The translations under genes and the position numbers were made by a program. The notes below the pieces were generated by a model that ran no database searches, was not told the origin of the DNA, and was given only the letters and a program-made list of their open reading frames with translations. Shown here in pieces: positions 1 to 7,440 of a DNA stretch of 64,000 nucleotides. Numbering within the stretch: position 1 is the first letter of the stretch; each line of letters starts with the position of its first letter. The stretch comes from JANJTY01 sp038257155 (GTDB lineage: Bacteria > Pseudomonadota > Gammaproteobacteria > Xanthomonadales > Xanthomonadaceae): assembly GCA_038257155.1 (NCBI GenBank), contig JBBSJP010000007.1, positions 1 through 64,000 of the forward strand, given 5' to 3'.

Positions 1-99
1 CTGCATAACGCCACAACCCTTTCGATGCAGCCGAACGACCTGCTTTCGGCGCTCATGCAGCTGCTCCAACGATTGGTATCTTGCGTCTTCTTTGTCCAT
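1..99 (-). CDS. IS630-type transposase, N-terminal fragment (runs off left edge)
   Basis: The minus strand opens with ATG at 97-99 and stays open for 33 codons to the window edge, beginning MDKEDARYQSLEQLHERRKQ and continuing VVRLHRKG. This is the start of the helix-turn-helix domain of IS630-family transposases as I recall it; the DDE catalytic domain would lie outside the window. No clear Shine-Dalgarno precedes the ATG. Whether the element is intact cannot be judged from here, and I could not define a terminal inverted repeat in 100-150. It is the only transposase gene in the window. Confidence 0.6.
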   Translation of the reverse strand, partial: MDKEDARYQSLEQLHERRKQVVRLHRKGCGVMQ

Positions 100-150
100 G
101 AAGGTTGGACACCAGCCGGGCCACGGAAGTTCAATCTTCAGTGTACCATG

Positions 151-774
151 TCAATAAGGAGCCGCGTCCGGATAGAGCCGGCCTTGCAGCAGCGCGCAAC
201 GTTCCGGCCAGTCGCTGTCGACAATCGCGAACCACTCGGTATCGCGGTTCTCGCCGCGCACTTTCATGTGATGACGGAAGCGCCCCTCGAAACTGAAGCC
301 CAGCCGCAGTGCAGCGGCGCGGCTGCGCTCGTTGCGTCCATCGCACTTCCATTCGACCCGTCGATAGCCAAGATCGTCGAACACGTAGCGCAACAGCAGG
401 TACTGCGACTCGGTGTTGGCCGCGCTGCGCTGCGCTTCGATACCGAACCAGACATGTCCGATCTCGGTGCGGCCATGCTCGGTGTTGGTGGCCATCAGCG
501 CCGTCATGCCGATGGCACGGTTGTCGGACAGGCGAACCACGGTGAAGCCGAGTGGGTCACGCAGCTTGCCGAACTTCTCCAGATAGTGATCGCGCATCGC
601 CTCGGCCGAGGCGTAAGGCCCGCTCAGCATGTAGCGCCAGACCGATTCCCGCTCGTCGCTGCCGTGCGAGGCATCGTAAAGTTCCTCCACATCGCGCTGC
701 GGGTCGATCGGCCGCAGCAGCACGTGGCGGCCGCGAAGTTCGATCGGCGCCGGGTGCGGGAAGGATTCAGTCAT
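151..774 (-). CDS. GNAT family N-acetyltransferase (RimJ/RimL type)
   Basis: A 207-residue acetyltransferase of the RimJ/RimL-like GNAT fold. The N-terminus carries the usual 'LRGRHVLLRPID' strand-turn, the middle has 'TEIGHVWFGIEAQRSAANTE', which corresponds to the acetyl-CoA-binding beta4-alpha3 region, and the C-terminal half has 'RVEWKCDGRNERSRAAALRLGF', typical of family members that modify amino groups of proteins or small molecules. The substrate cannot be told from sequence. The ATG at 772-774 lies two bases past the stop of the upstream gene, so the two are very probably co-transcribed and translationally coupled. Length is normal for the family. Confidence 0.85.
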   Translation of the reverse strand: MTESFPHPAPIELRGRHVLLRPIDPQRDVEELYDASHGSDERESVWRYMLSGPYASAEAMRDHYLEKFGKLRDPLGFTVVRLSDNRAIGMTALMATNTEHGRTEIGHVWFGIEAQRSAANTESQYLLLRYVFDDLGYRRVEWKCDGRNERSRAAALRLGFSFEGRFRHHMKVRGENRDTEWFAIVDSDWPERCALLQGRLYPDAAPY

Positions 775-776
775 GC

Positions 777-1805
777 TCAGCCGCGCGGCTCCGCTTCGTC
801 GGCCGACCAGCCAGGCGGCGCCTCGCTTGGCAGGCCAAGGCGATCGAACAGTGCGGAAATGGCAGCCCGCTCGCCCAGCGAGAAAATCTCACTGACGAAA
901 CGCACCGACTCGCCAGGCCGCGCCGCAATCAGATCCTGGGAGCGCAGCAACTGATGCTGGGCAAAGCGCTCCTGCCGCAACGCCTCGCCCCAGCGTGCTG
1001 CTTCTGCAGGGTCGTCTGCCAACTGCTGCGCGAGGTCGAAGCCGATCAGCCCGCCGATTGGCGAGGAATCACCCCGCCCCATGTGCACGGCAAGCCGCAG
1101 GCAGGCAGCTTGCCAGTCCGGTGCAAACGGCTGGCGCGCGTCCGGGCGGCATAGATCGGTCAGCGTCTTGTATGTCGGTACGGCATAGCCAGCCAAGGCA
1201 CCCATGGCCCATACCAGGCGAAACTCGTCCGTCGTCATGGCGCGCGTCACGCCGAGTCCAGTCCCCATTTCCTCCGCGACACTCGCCTGAAGGGGCGGAA
1301 TCGGCAACAGGTGGGACGCCTCTTCGACCAAGCGGGCATCGCGCGCAAATTGCGCGCTTGGTGAGGCCTCCGCTGCCTGCCGCAGGGCCTGCAGCGCAGC
1401 ATCAGCCTGAACCTCACGCAGCGCGGCGCGCGCCAGCTGCATCTGGGTCCAGGCGTTGTCGGCATCGAGTTCGGCCAGCGCAGCCAGCGCCGCAGCGTTG
1501 TCGCAATCTACCGCGGGTGCCCGACAGCGATGAAACGCTCGCCAGGCGCCCTCTGCATCGGTAATCGGCAAGGCGTCAAGTGCAGCCTCCACCTCGATTC
1601 GAAGCGCCGATGTATCGAACGGCGCCAGGATCTGTGCCAGGCGCAGGCTGGGCGCATCACCGCTGGCAATCAGTTCTCGTGCCAGCTCGGACTGCGACTG
1701 CGCGAGTTCAGCCTCCCACGCCGCGAGCGCGGGCGAAGCCCTATTGGTTTCAGCGGCGGCTGAAGCTGCCATCAGCAGGGCGGTCACGATGCAAGCCACG
1801 CGCAT
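777..1805 (-). CDS. secreted or periplasmic alpha-helical protein of unknown function
   Basis: About 342 residues, Ala/Leu/Glu-rich, with a clear signal peptide (MRVACIVTALLMAASAAA) and no membrane segment afterwards. An in-frame ATG lies four codons upstream at 1817, but GGAG sits at the right distance from the ATG at 1805, whose signal peptide is the more compact, so 1805 is preferred. The body reads as repeated short amphipathic helices (for instance 'ALAALAELDADNAWTQMQLA'), resembling degenerate TPR-like solenoids, but I recognise no named domain. It ends two bases before the GNAT gene and probably leads a two-gene operon. No function is assigned. Confidence 0.7.
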   Translation of the reverse strand: MRVACIVTALLMAASAAAETNRASPALAAWEAELAQSQSELARELIASGDAPSLRLAQILAPFDTSALRIEVEAALDALPITDAEGAWRAFHRCRAPAVDCDNAAALAALAELDADNAWTQMQLARAALREVQADAALQALRQAAEASPSAQFARDARLVEEASHLLPIPPLQASVAEEMGTGLGVTRAMTTDEFRLVWAMGALAGYAVPTYKTLTDLCRPDARQPFAPDWQAACLRLAVHMGRGDSSPIGGLIGFDLAQQLADDPAEAARWGEALRQERFAQHQLLRSQDLIAARPGESVRFVSEIFSLGERAAISALFDRLGLPSEAPPGWSADEAEPRG

Positions 1806-1875
1806 GTTTATCTCCATTGCGAATCTTCTGGCGCAAGCCTAGCAGTCGGTCGAAAACCCGGCACAGGGCAATTAG

Positions 1876-2790
1876 TCACACCCCACCGCGCAGCAGCCAG
1901 GCCCAGAGCGGCAGGGTCAACATCGAGAACAGGATTCCGTAGCCCACCATCGCGGCCGCCAGGCGCGGCGCCAGACGATGCGAAATCGCCAGCGCCGCGG
2001 CGGTGATCATCGGCGGCATGGCGGCTTCCAGTACGGCTGCCTGGCGCGCCAGTCCTTCCAGTCCCAGCAGCGGTGCGAGCACCAGGGCGAGCAGAGGCAG
2101 CAGCACCAGCTTCAGGCTCAATCCAACCAGCAGCGGCAGGCGCTCGCCGCGCGCCAGGCGCAGGCGGATGGTGATTCCCATCGCGAGCATCACCAGTGGA
2201 AGCAGGGCATCGGTAAGGCGCTGCAGGCCACCCTCGATCCACGATGGCGGCTCAGCCGGCATCAGGGTCAGCCCGAACACCAGGGCCAGCAGCGGAGGAA
2301 AGCGCAGGATGCGCAGCAGCATGGTGCGTGGCGTGGGTGGCGCCTCGCCGCCATAGCGTGCCAGTACGAACAGGCCAAATGTGGAGAGCAGGATGAAACT
2401 GCCGAACTGGTCGTAGAGCACGGCATAGGGCAGCGCCTCATCACCGGCCAGGGCACGGATCAGGGGATAACCGAGGAAGCTGGTGTTGCCCAGCGCCACC
2501 GTCAGCAGCAGGACCGCGTGCTGGTCGCGGCGCAGGCCGAGCCATCGCGTCGCAAGACTCACCAGACCCAGGGTGGCAAGCAGCATCAGCCAGGGCACCG
2601 CAATCACGCCCAGCAATTCCAGGCGGAACTCCAGTTGCGGCGCGTAACGCAACACGGCCGCCGGCAGGCACACGTACAGCACCACGCGATTCAGAACCTC
2701 GGCGGCACTTTCCTCGAACACGCCCAGGCGGCGCAGCACCATGCCCAGCAGCAGCATCGCAAGGATCAGGGCAAAGGCGTCGAAGGCCAT
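1876..2790 (-). CDS. AEC-family (auxin efflux carrier-like) permease
   Basis: From ATG 2790 this is a 304-residue inner-membrane protein with about ten hydrophobic segments, matching the usual 300-320 residues of AEC permeases. It begins MAFDAFALILAMLLLGMVLR and has the broken-helix segment with small residues and prolines ('LNRVVLYVCLPAAVLRY'). Bacterial AEC members export or exchange organic acids such as malate; the substrate here is unknown. The open frame continues upstream to 3144, but that stretch is Arg/Gly/Ala-rich, contains three 12-residue copies created by the 36 bp DNA repeat and has no membrane segment, so I treat it as non-coding. ATG 2844 is an alternative start adding 18 residues; neither start has a strong ribosome site. 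Confidence 0.85.
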   Translation of the reverse strand: MAFDAFALILAMLLLGMVLRRLGVFEESAAEVLNRVVLYVCLPAAVLRYAPQLEFRLELLGVIAVPWLMLLATLGLVSLATRWLGLRRDQHAVLLLTVALGNTSFLGYPLIRALAGDEALPYAVLYDQFGSFILLSTFGLFVLARYGGEAPPTPRTMLLRILRFPPLLALVFGLTLMPAEPPSWIEGGLQRLTDALLPLVMLAMGITIRLRLARGERLPLLVGLSLKLVLLPLLALVLAPLLGLEGLARQAAVLEAAMPPMITAAALAISHRLAPRLAAAMVGYGILFSMLTLPLWAWLLRGGV

Positions 2791-2946
2791 TGGTACGGCG
2801 GCTCGGGAAGCGCGTGTCGGGAAAGACGCAAGGCTAACGGACATGGCGCCACACCGCACCAGATCATCACACCTCATGGCGCCATGCCCGTGCCCTTTTC
2901 CCCTGCCCAAATCCCGGCCGTTGCGCCTGCATGCGCAACGGCGTTC

Positions 2947-3054
2947 GGCGGCTTCGCCGCTACGTCGGGCTTTCGCCCGAAGGGCGGCTTCGCCGCTACC
3001 ACAAGCTTTCGCTCGAACGGCGGCTTCGCCGCCACGACGGGCTTTCGCCCGAAC
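2947..3054. repeat. 3 x 36 bp tandem repeat with two hairpins per unit
   Basis: Three contiguous units (2947-2982, 2983-3018, 3019-3054) of 36 bp, each made of a GGCG-gctt-CGCC hairpin followed by a CGGGC-ttt-CGCCCG-type hairpin; the second hairpin is imperfect in unit 2. The repeat lies in the 447 bp gap (2791-3237) between the divergent AEC permease and REC-EAL genes. Because 36 is a multiple of three it keeps a spurious minus-strand frame open. No spacers separate the copies, so it is not a CRISPR. The rest of the gap shows nothing I can identify with confidence. Confidence 0.85.
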
Positions 3055-3237
3055 ACGGGCTCGTCGCTGCGCGACTCGAAAGCCCCTCTCACCCCGCCAG
3101 CGGGAGAGGATGAAATGGAAACGCTGCGCGTTGGACTTGCCCAATCGAGAGCGCGGTCAGGATTCACGAAAATCCGCCTTCCTGTCACTGGGTGCTTGCG
3201 GTAGTCTCGGAGCCTTGTTCGCGATGGCGGGGGAACC

Positions 3238-4437
3238 ATGCGGCTGAGCCAGTTGAGCGTGATGGTGGTGGAAGACCACGGCTTCCAGCGTCGCATGGCG
3301 CTGCGTCTGCTGGCTGAGCTGGGTGTGCTGCGCTGTTTCGAGGCTGCGGACGGACGCAGCGCGCTGGATGCCCTGAAGGGCATGGCGGAAGTGCCCGACG
3401 TGGTGATCGTTGATCTCGACATGCCCGGCATGGACGGCATCGAATTCATCGGCCATGTGGCGCAGCTCAAGCTGGCGCGCTCGGTGATCGTGGCCAGCGC
3501 ACTCGATGCAACCCTGCTCAATACCGTGCAGACCATGACGCGTGCCTACGGGCTGCGCGTGCTGGGCTGCGTTGAGAAACCGCTGACTGCGCCCAAGCTG
3601 GCCGACACCCTGGCTCTTTTCGATGCCAGCGACATCGATGCCGACTCCGAGGAGATGCTGGCGCTGGATGCCGCAGCGATTGATGAGGGGCTGCGGCGCG
3701 ATGAATTCGTTCCCTACTTCCAGCCCCAGGTCGAGGTGGCCAATGGCCAGGTAGTGAGTGTCGAAGCCCTGGCCCGCTGGCGGCGTGCCGACGGCCAGGT
3801 CATACGACCTGCACAGTTCATCAGCACGGTCGAGCACGAGGGCCAGATCGATCGCCTCACCGATCGGCTGCTCGAGAAGGCCTGCGCCTGGAAGTTGCGC
3901 TGGGCCAAGCTGGGGCTTCATCTGAAGGTCTCGGTCAATATTTCGATGCTGAGCCTGGGTCGCATCGAGGCGGCCGACCGCTACCAGCACATCGTGCGCA
4001 GTCACGGCGTCGATCCGCGCGACATCGTGCTGGAGCTGACCGAAAGTGCCGTCATGGGCGAGGCCGCGCATGCGCTCAACGTGCTGGCGCGCTTGCGGCT
4101 CAAGGGCTTTGGCCTCTCGATCGACGACTTCGGCACCGGCTATTCCTCGCTGGCGCAACTTTCACATATCCCGTTCACCGAACTCAAGATCGACAGCAGC
4201 TTTGTCACGGGCGCGCCGACCCAACCCCGCAAGCGTGCGGTGGTCGAGGCCAGCCTTGACCTGGCCCGCAAGCTCGATCTCGCCGTGGTCGCGGAGGGCG
4301 TCGAAACCGTCGACGAATGGCAGATGCTGGCCGAGCTCGGCTGTCGCTGCGCACAGGGCTATCTGATCAGCCGACCGGTGCCGGGCGACCAGATCGCGGA
4401 TGTGATCGCGCACTGGCGCAGGCCGCAGAGCGGCTGA
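3238..4437 (+). CDS. response regulator with EAL c-di-GMP phosphodiesterase output (RocR-like)
   Basis: 399 residues: an N-terminal receiver domain (about 1-125; acidic pair in 'VVEDHG', phospho-acceptor Asp in 'VIVDLDMPGMDG') and a C-terminal EAL domain (about 150-395). The catalytic set is complete by eye: EAL in 'VEALARWRR', Asn in 'VSVNIS', Glu in 'LELTES', the DDFGTGYSS loop, Lys in 'ELKIDSSF', Glu in 'VAEGVET' and Gln in 'CAQGY'. It should therefore hydrolyse c-di-GMP to pGpG under control of phosphorylation. The architecture is that of Pseudomonas RocR/PvrR. Its stop is eight bases before the start of a hybrid sensor kinase, the likely partner. Cytoplasmic; no DNA-binding domain. Confidence 0.92.
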   Translation: MRLSQLSVMVVEDHGFQRRMALRLLAELGVLRCFEAADGRSALDALKGMAEVPDVVIVDLDMPGMDGIEFIGHVAQLKLARSVIVASALDATLLNTVQTMTRAYGLRVLGCVEKPLTAPKLADTLALFDASDIDADSEEMLALDAAAIDEGLRRDEFVPYFQPQVEVANGQVVSVEALARWRRADGQVIRPAQFISTVEHEGQIDRLTDRLLEKACAWKLRWAKLGLHLKVSVNISMLSLGRIEAADRYQHIVRSHGVDPRDIVLELTESAVMGEAAHALNVLARLRLKGFGLSIDDFGTGYSSLAQLSHIPFTELKIDSSFVTGAPTQPRKRAVVEASLDLARKLDLAVVAEGVETVDEWQMLAELGCRCAQGYLISRPVPGDQIADVIAHWRRPQSG

Positions 4438-4445
4438 TCCGGCGC

Positions 4446-7316
4446 ATGCGTCCACCCGGCGCCAGCCTCAGCATCCGGTTCCAGCTGCTGGCCTTGTTCA
4501 GCCTGCTGATCTTCACCGGGCTGGGCATCCTGATCATCGACGAGATCAACGACCGCGCCACGCGCGCGGCACAGTCGCAGCTCAAGGACCAGTCGCTCAA
4601 CGCACTGCGCCGCATCAAGGCGGTATCGGATGCCTACTCGCTCGATATCACCGACACCGCATTCAAGGTGCGCAACAATCTGATGGGAGTGGAACAGGCC
4701 ACCGGCATCATCGACAGCGCCCTGTTGCGCATCCGCCAGCACTGGACCGAACTGCAGCGCATGGCGCGCACGCCCGAACAGCAGAATCTGTTCGCGCAGA
4801 TTGCCGGCGCGCGGATCGCCGCCGATGCAGCCGCCGAGCGCGCCCGCGAGGTGATCCTGTCTCGCGACATCGAGGCCCTCGGGCGTTTCTGCGATATCGA
4901 GCTCTATCCGGCCATAGACCCGGTCACCACGCGCCTGAAGTTTCTTTCCGACCTTGAGATGATCGCCGCCGAATCCGTGGTGCGTGATGATCTGGAGCGT
5001 GCCCAGCGTCTGGGCTGGCTGCGCATCGGGCTGTCGCTCGGCACCCTGCTGATCGTGGCCATCGTCGGACGCTCGATCCTGCGCAACATCTACCGCGGCG
5101 TGGAGAGCCTGCGACGGCTGACGCTTGCGCTGGGACAGCGTGACTTCGAAGCCGAGCCGGGCTACCGGCCACAGGGTGAGCTGGGCGAAGTGATGGACGG
5201 CTTCATCGCGATGCGTGATGACGTACTGGGCTTCGAAACCGAGTTGCAACACTCGCTGCTGCGCAACGAACAGGTGCGCGAGGAACTGGCGCAGCGTGAA
5301 CTGTTCCAGCGTTCGCTGCTGTCGGCTGCGCAGACCGCAATCATGGCGATCGACGGTGACGGCCGCTTTACTCATCTGAACCCGTTCGCAGAGCACCTGC
5401 TTGGCTATCGCGGTGATGAGCTGGTGGGACGCGACTCGATCGCTCGCATCGTCGCGCCGGAGCAATTGCAGAGCGTCGCAGAAGAGCTTTCCAGAAAGCT
5501 GGAGCGCACTGTCGCGCCCGACTGGCGACTGTTCCGCCTGTTGGCCGAACGTTCGCAGCCGCCACGCGAATGGCTGTTGCTGCGCAATGATGGCGTGCGC
5601 GTCCCAACCCTGCTCGCCGTGTCGGCCATGCAGGACGAACATGAGGCCTTGCTCGGCCTGTTGCTGGTCGCAACCGATCTGACCAACATCAAGCAACTGG
5701 AGGCCGAGCTGCGCGAGAGCGAGGCGCGCGCGCGCGAAGCCAGCCATGCGAAATCTGCCTTCCTGGCGGCAATGAGTCATGAAATCCGCACCCCGATGAT
5801 CGGCGTCACCGGGATGGTCGAGGTGCTGTCGCACACTCACCTCGACGAGGACCAGCGCCGCTCGCTGAACGTGATCCAGCATTCGGCCGAGAACCTGCTG
5901 CAGATCATTGGCGACATCCTCGATTTTTCCAAGATTGAAGCCGGCCGCCTGGAGCTCTCGACCACCACCGCCAGCCTGCGCGAAGTGCTGGCCAACGCAG
6001 TGCAGAACTTCATGGGCGCCGCGTCCAGCAAGGGACTGCAGCTGGAGTTCGAGCTTGACCCGGGAATCTCCGAAGCGCATCGCGTTGACGCGGTCAGGTT
6101 TCGACAAGTCCTGTCGAATTTCCTCTCCAATGCAATCAAGTTCACCGAGCATGGCGGGGTCTATGTTCGGCTACAGAGTCTGGCCAAGGATCACGGCAGC
6201 GAGCGCCTGCGCCTGACGGTACGCGACACCGGCATCGGCGTCAGCGATGAGCAGAAGCAACGTCTGTTCCGTCCCTTCGCGCAGGCTGAGGCCAGCACCA
6301 CGCGGCGCTATGGTGGCACCGGTCTTGGCCTGACCATCTGCCGCCGTCTGGCGGAACTGATGGGCGGCGAACTGGAAATGCAGAGTGCTGCGGGCCAGGG
6401 CACCACGATGCAGCTGGACCTGACGTTGCCGACTGGTCGCGCTGAAGACATCGAGCGCAGTGCCGGCGCTGATTTCGTGCCACTGGCCACGCTCACGATG
6501 CGCCCGCAGCCCAGCGCGGCCGAAGCCGAGGCCGAAGGCAGCCTGATCCTGCTGGTTGATGACCACCCCACCAACCGCCTGGTGATTGCGCGCCAACTGG
6601 CACTGGCCGGCTTTGCCTGCGAAACCGCCTCCGATGGCGAAGAAGGGCTGGTGTCTTGGCGCAGCGGACGCTTCGCCCTGGTGCTGTCGGACGTGCACAT
6701 GCCAAAACTCGACGGCTACCAGATGACCCAGGCAATCCGCGCCATCGAGCTCGCCGAAGGACGACGCCGCACACCCGTGCTGGCCTTGACCGCAGCGGCC
6801 TTGAAGGGCGAAGCCGAGCGCTGCCTTGGCGCCGGCATGGACGACTACATGACCAAGCCGGTGGCGATTCCGGTTCTGGTCGAGCGGCTGCAACGCTGGC
6901 TGCCGCACCTGAAGCTGGCAGAGCCTGCGCCTCAGCAAGACTCCGCAGTGCTGGATTCAGAGCCGCTGGCGTCGGATCCGCGCGCGCCCGAAGTGCTGGA
7001 CCGCAGCGTGCTTGCGGCGCTGTCGGGAGGTGATGCCGGCATCGAAGCCGAGATCCTGGAAGACTTCATCAGCTCGTGTCGCAGCGACGTTGTGGCGCTG
7101 CAGGGTCACGGCAATGCAGCCGACCTCGCCCTGCTGGCCAGTGACGCGCATCGCATCAAGGGCGCTGCCCGCCTGGTCGGCGCACTGCAGCTTGCCGCCG
7201 CGGCCGAAGTGGTGGAGGACGCCGCACGCAACGTAGATCCTGAGCGCGCCAAGGCGGCAGGTGCCGGCATCCTGGACGCCATGGCGCGGCTGGAAAGAAT
7301 CATCGGCCGGACGTGA
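4446..7316 (+). CDS. hybrid sensor histidine kinase (HAMP-PAS-HisKA-HATPase-REC-HPt)
   Basis: Starting at ATG 4446 (MRPPGASLSIRF), eight bases after the REC-EAL gene, the protein has 956 residues; the frame is open further upstream inside the previous gene but that part is a shadow. Order: TM1 at about 10-32, periplasmic helical sensor region to about 190, TM2 ('IGLSLGTLLIVAIVGRSIL'), HAMP, PAS ('ITMAIDGD' region), dimerisation H-box with His about 445 ('AAMSHEIRTPM'), HATPase N/G boxes, receiver with Asp about 749 ('LVLSDVHMPKLDG'), and a C-terminal HPt with His about 902 ('DAHRIKGAARL'). All phosphorelay residues are present, so a His-Asp-His relay can end on the neighbouring REC-EAL protein. 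Resembles RocS/BvgS/VieS-type kinases; the signal is unknown. Confidence 0.92.
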   Translation: MRPPGASLSIRFQLLALFSLLIFTGLGILIIDEINDRATRAAQSQLKDQSLNALRRIKAVSDAYSLDITDTAFKVRNNLMGVEQATGIIDSALLRIRQHWTELQRMARTPEQQNLFAQIAGARIAADAAAERAREVILSRDIEALGRFCDIELYPAIDPVTTRLKFLSDLEMIAAESVVRDDLERAQRLGWLRIGLSLGTLLIVAIVGRSILRNIYRGVESLRRLTLALGQRDFEAEPGYRPQGELGEVMDGFIAMRDDVLGFETELQHSLLRNEQVREELAQRELFQRSLLSAAQTAIMAIDGDGRFTHLNPFAEHLLGYRGDELVGRDSIARIVAPEQLQSVAEELSRKLERTVAPDWRLFRLLAERSQPPREWLLLRNDGVRVPTLLAVSAMQDEHEALLGLLLVATDLTNIKQLEAELRESEARAREASHAKSAFLAAMSHEIRTPMIGVTGMVEVLSHTHLDEDQRRSLNVIQHSAENLLQIIGDILDFSKIEAGRLELSTTTASLREVLANAVQNFMGAASSKGLQLEFELDPGISEAHRVDAVRFRQVLSNFLSNAIKFTEHGGVYVRLQSLAKDHGSERLRLTVRDTGIGVSDEQKQRLFRPFAQAEASTTRRYGGTGLGLTICRRLAELMGGELEMQSAAGQGTTMQLDLTLPTGRAEDIERSAGADFVPLATLTMRPQPSAAEAEAEGSLILLVDDHPTNRLVIARQLALAGFACETASDGEEGLVSWRSGRFALVLSDVHMPKLDGYQMTQAIRAIELAEGRRRTPVLALTAAALKGEAERCLGAGMDDYMTKPVAIPVLVERLQRWLPHLKLAEPAPQQDSAVLDSEPLASDPRAPEVLDRSVLAALSGGDAGIEAEILEDFISSCRSDVVALQGHGNAADLALLASDAHRIKGAARLVGALQLAAAAEVVEDAARNVDPERAKAAGAGILDAMARLERIIGRT

Positions 7317-7440
7317 GAAACCCGGCAATCACTCACGCGCCACAGACCCGCCTGACGCAATCCTGCGTCACTCAGACCACTAACCCGGCAACTCCAAACC
7401 GCGCTGTTGCAGCACAGCTACTTCGCAAGGAAACCACGCC

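Noticed and set aside
25..954. 309-codon plus-strand open frame over the GNAT gene
   Set aside because: Antisense shadow of a GC-rich gene; no family similarity and it spans two genes with clear identities on the other strand.
2947..3054. Possible CRISPR array
   Set aside because: The 36 bp period is suggestive, but the units are contiguous without spacers and no cas genes are present.
2791..3144. N-terminal extension of the AEC permease with three 12-residue repeats
   Set aside because: The repeats come from non-coding tandem DNA of 36 bp; the permease is complete without them.
1978..3204. 408-codon plus-strand open frame, Gln/His-rich
   Set aside because: Mirror of the AEC permease codons; composition typical of antisense frames, and it runs through the 36 bp repeat.
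4359..6152. 597-codon minus-strand open frame opposite the histidine kinase
   Set aside because: Antisense shadow; the plus-strand kinase has all catalytic motifs.
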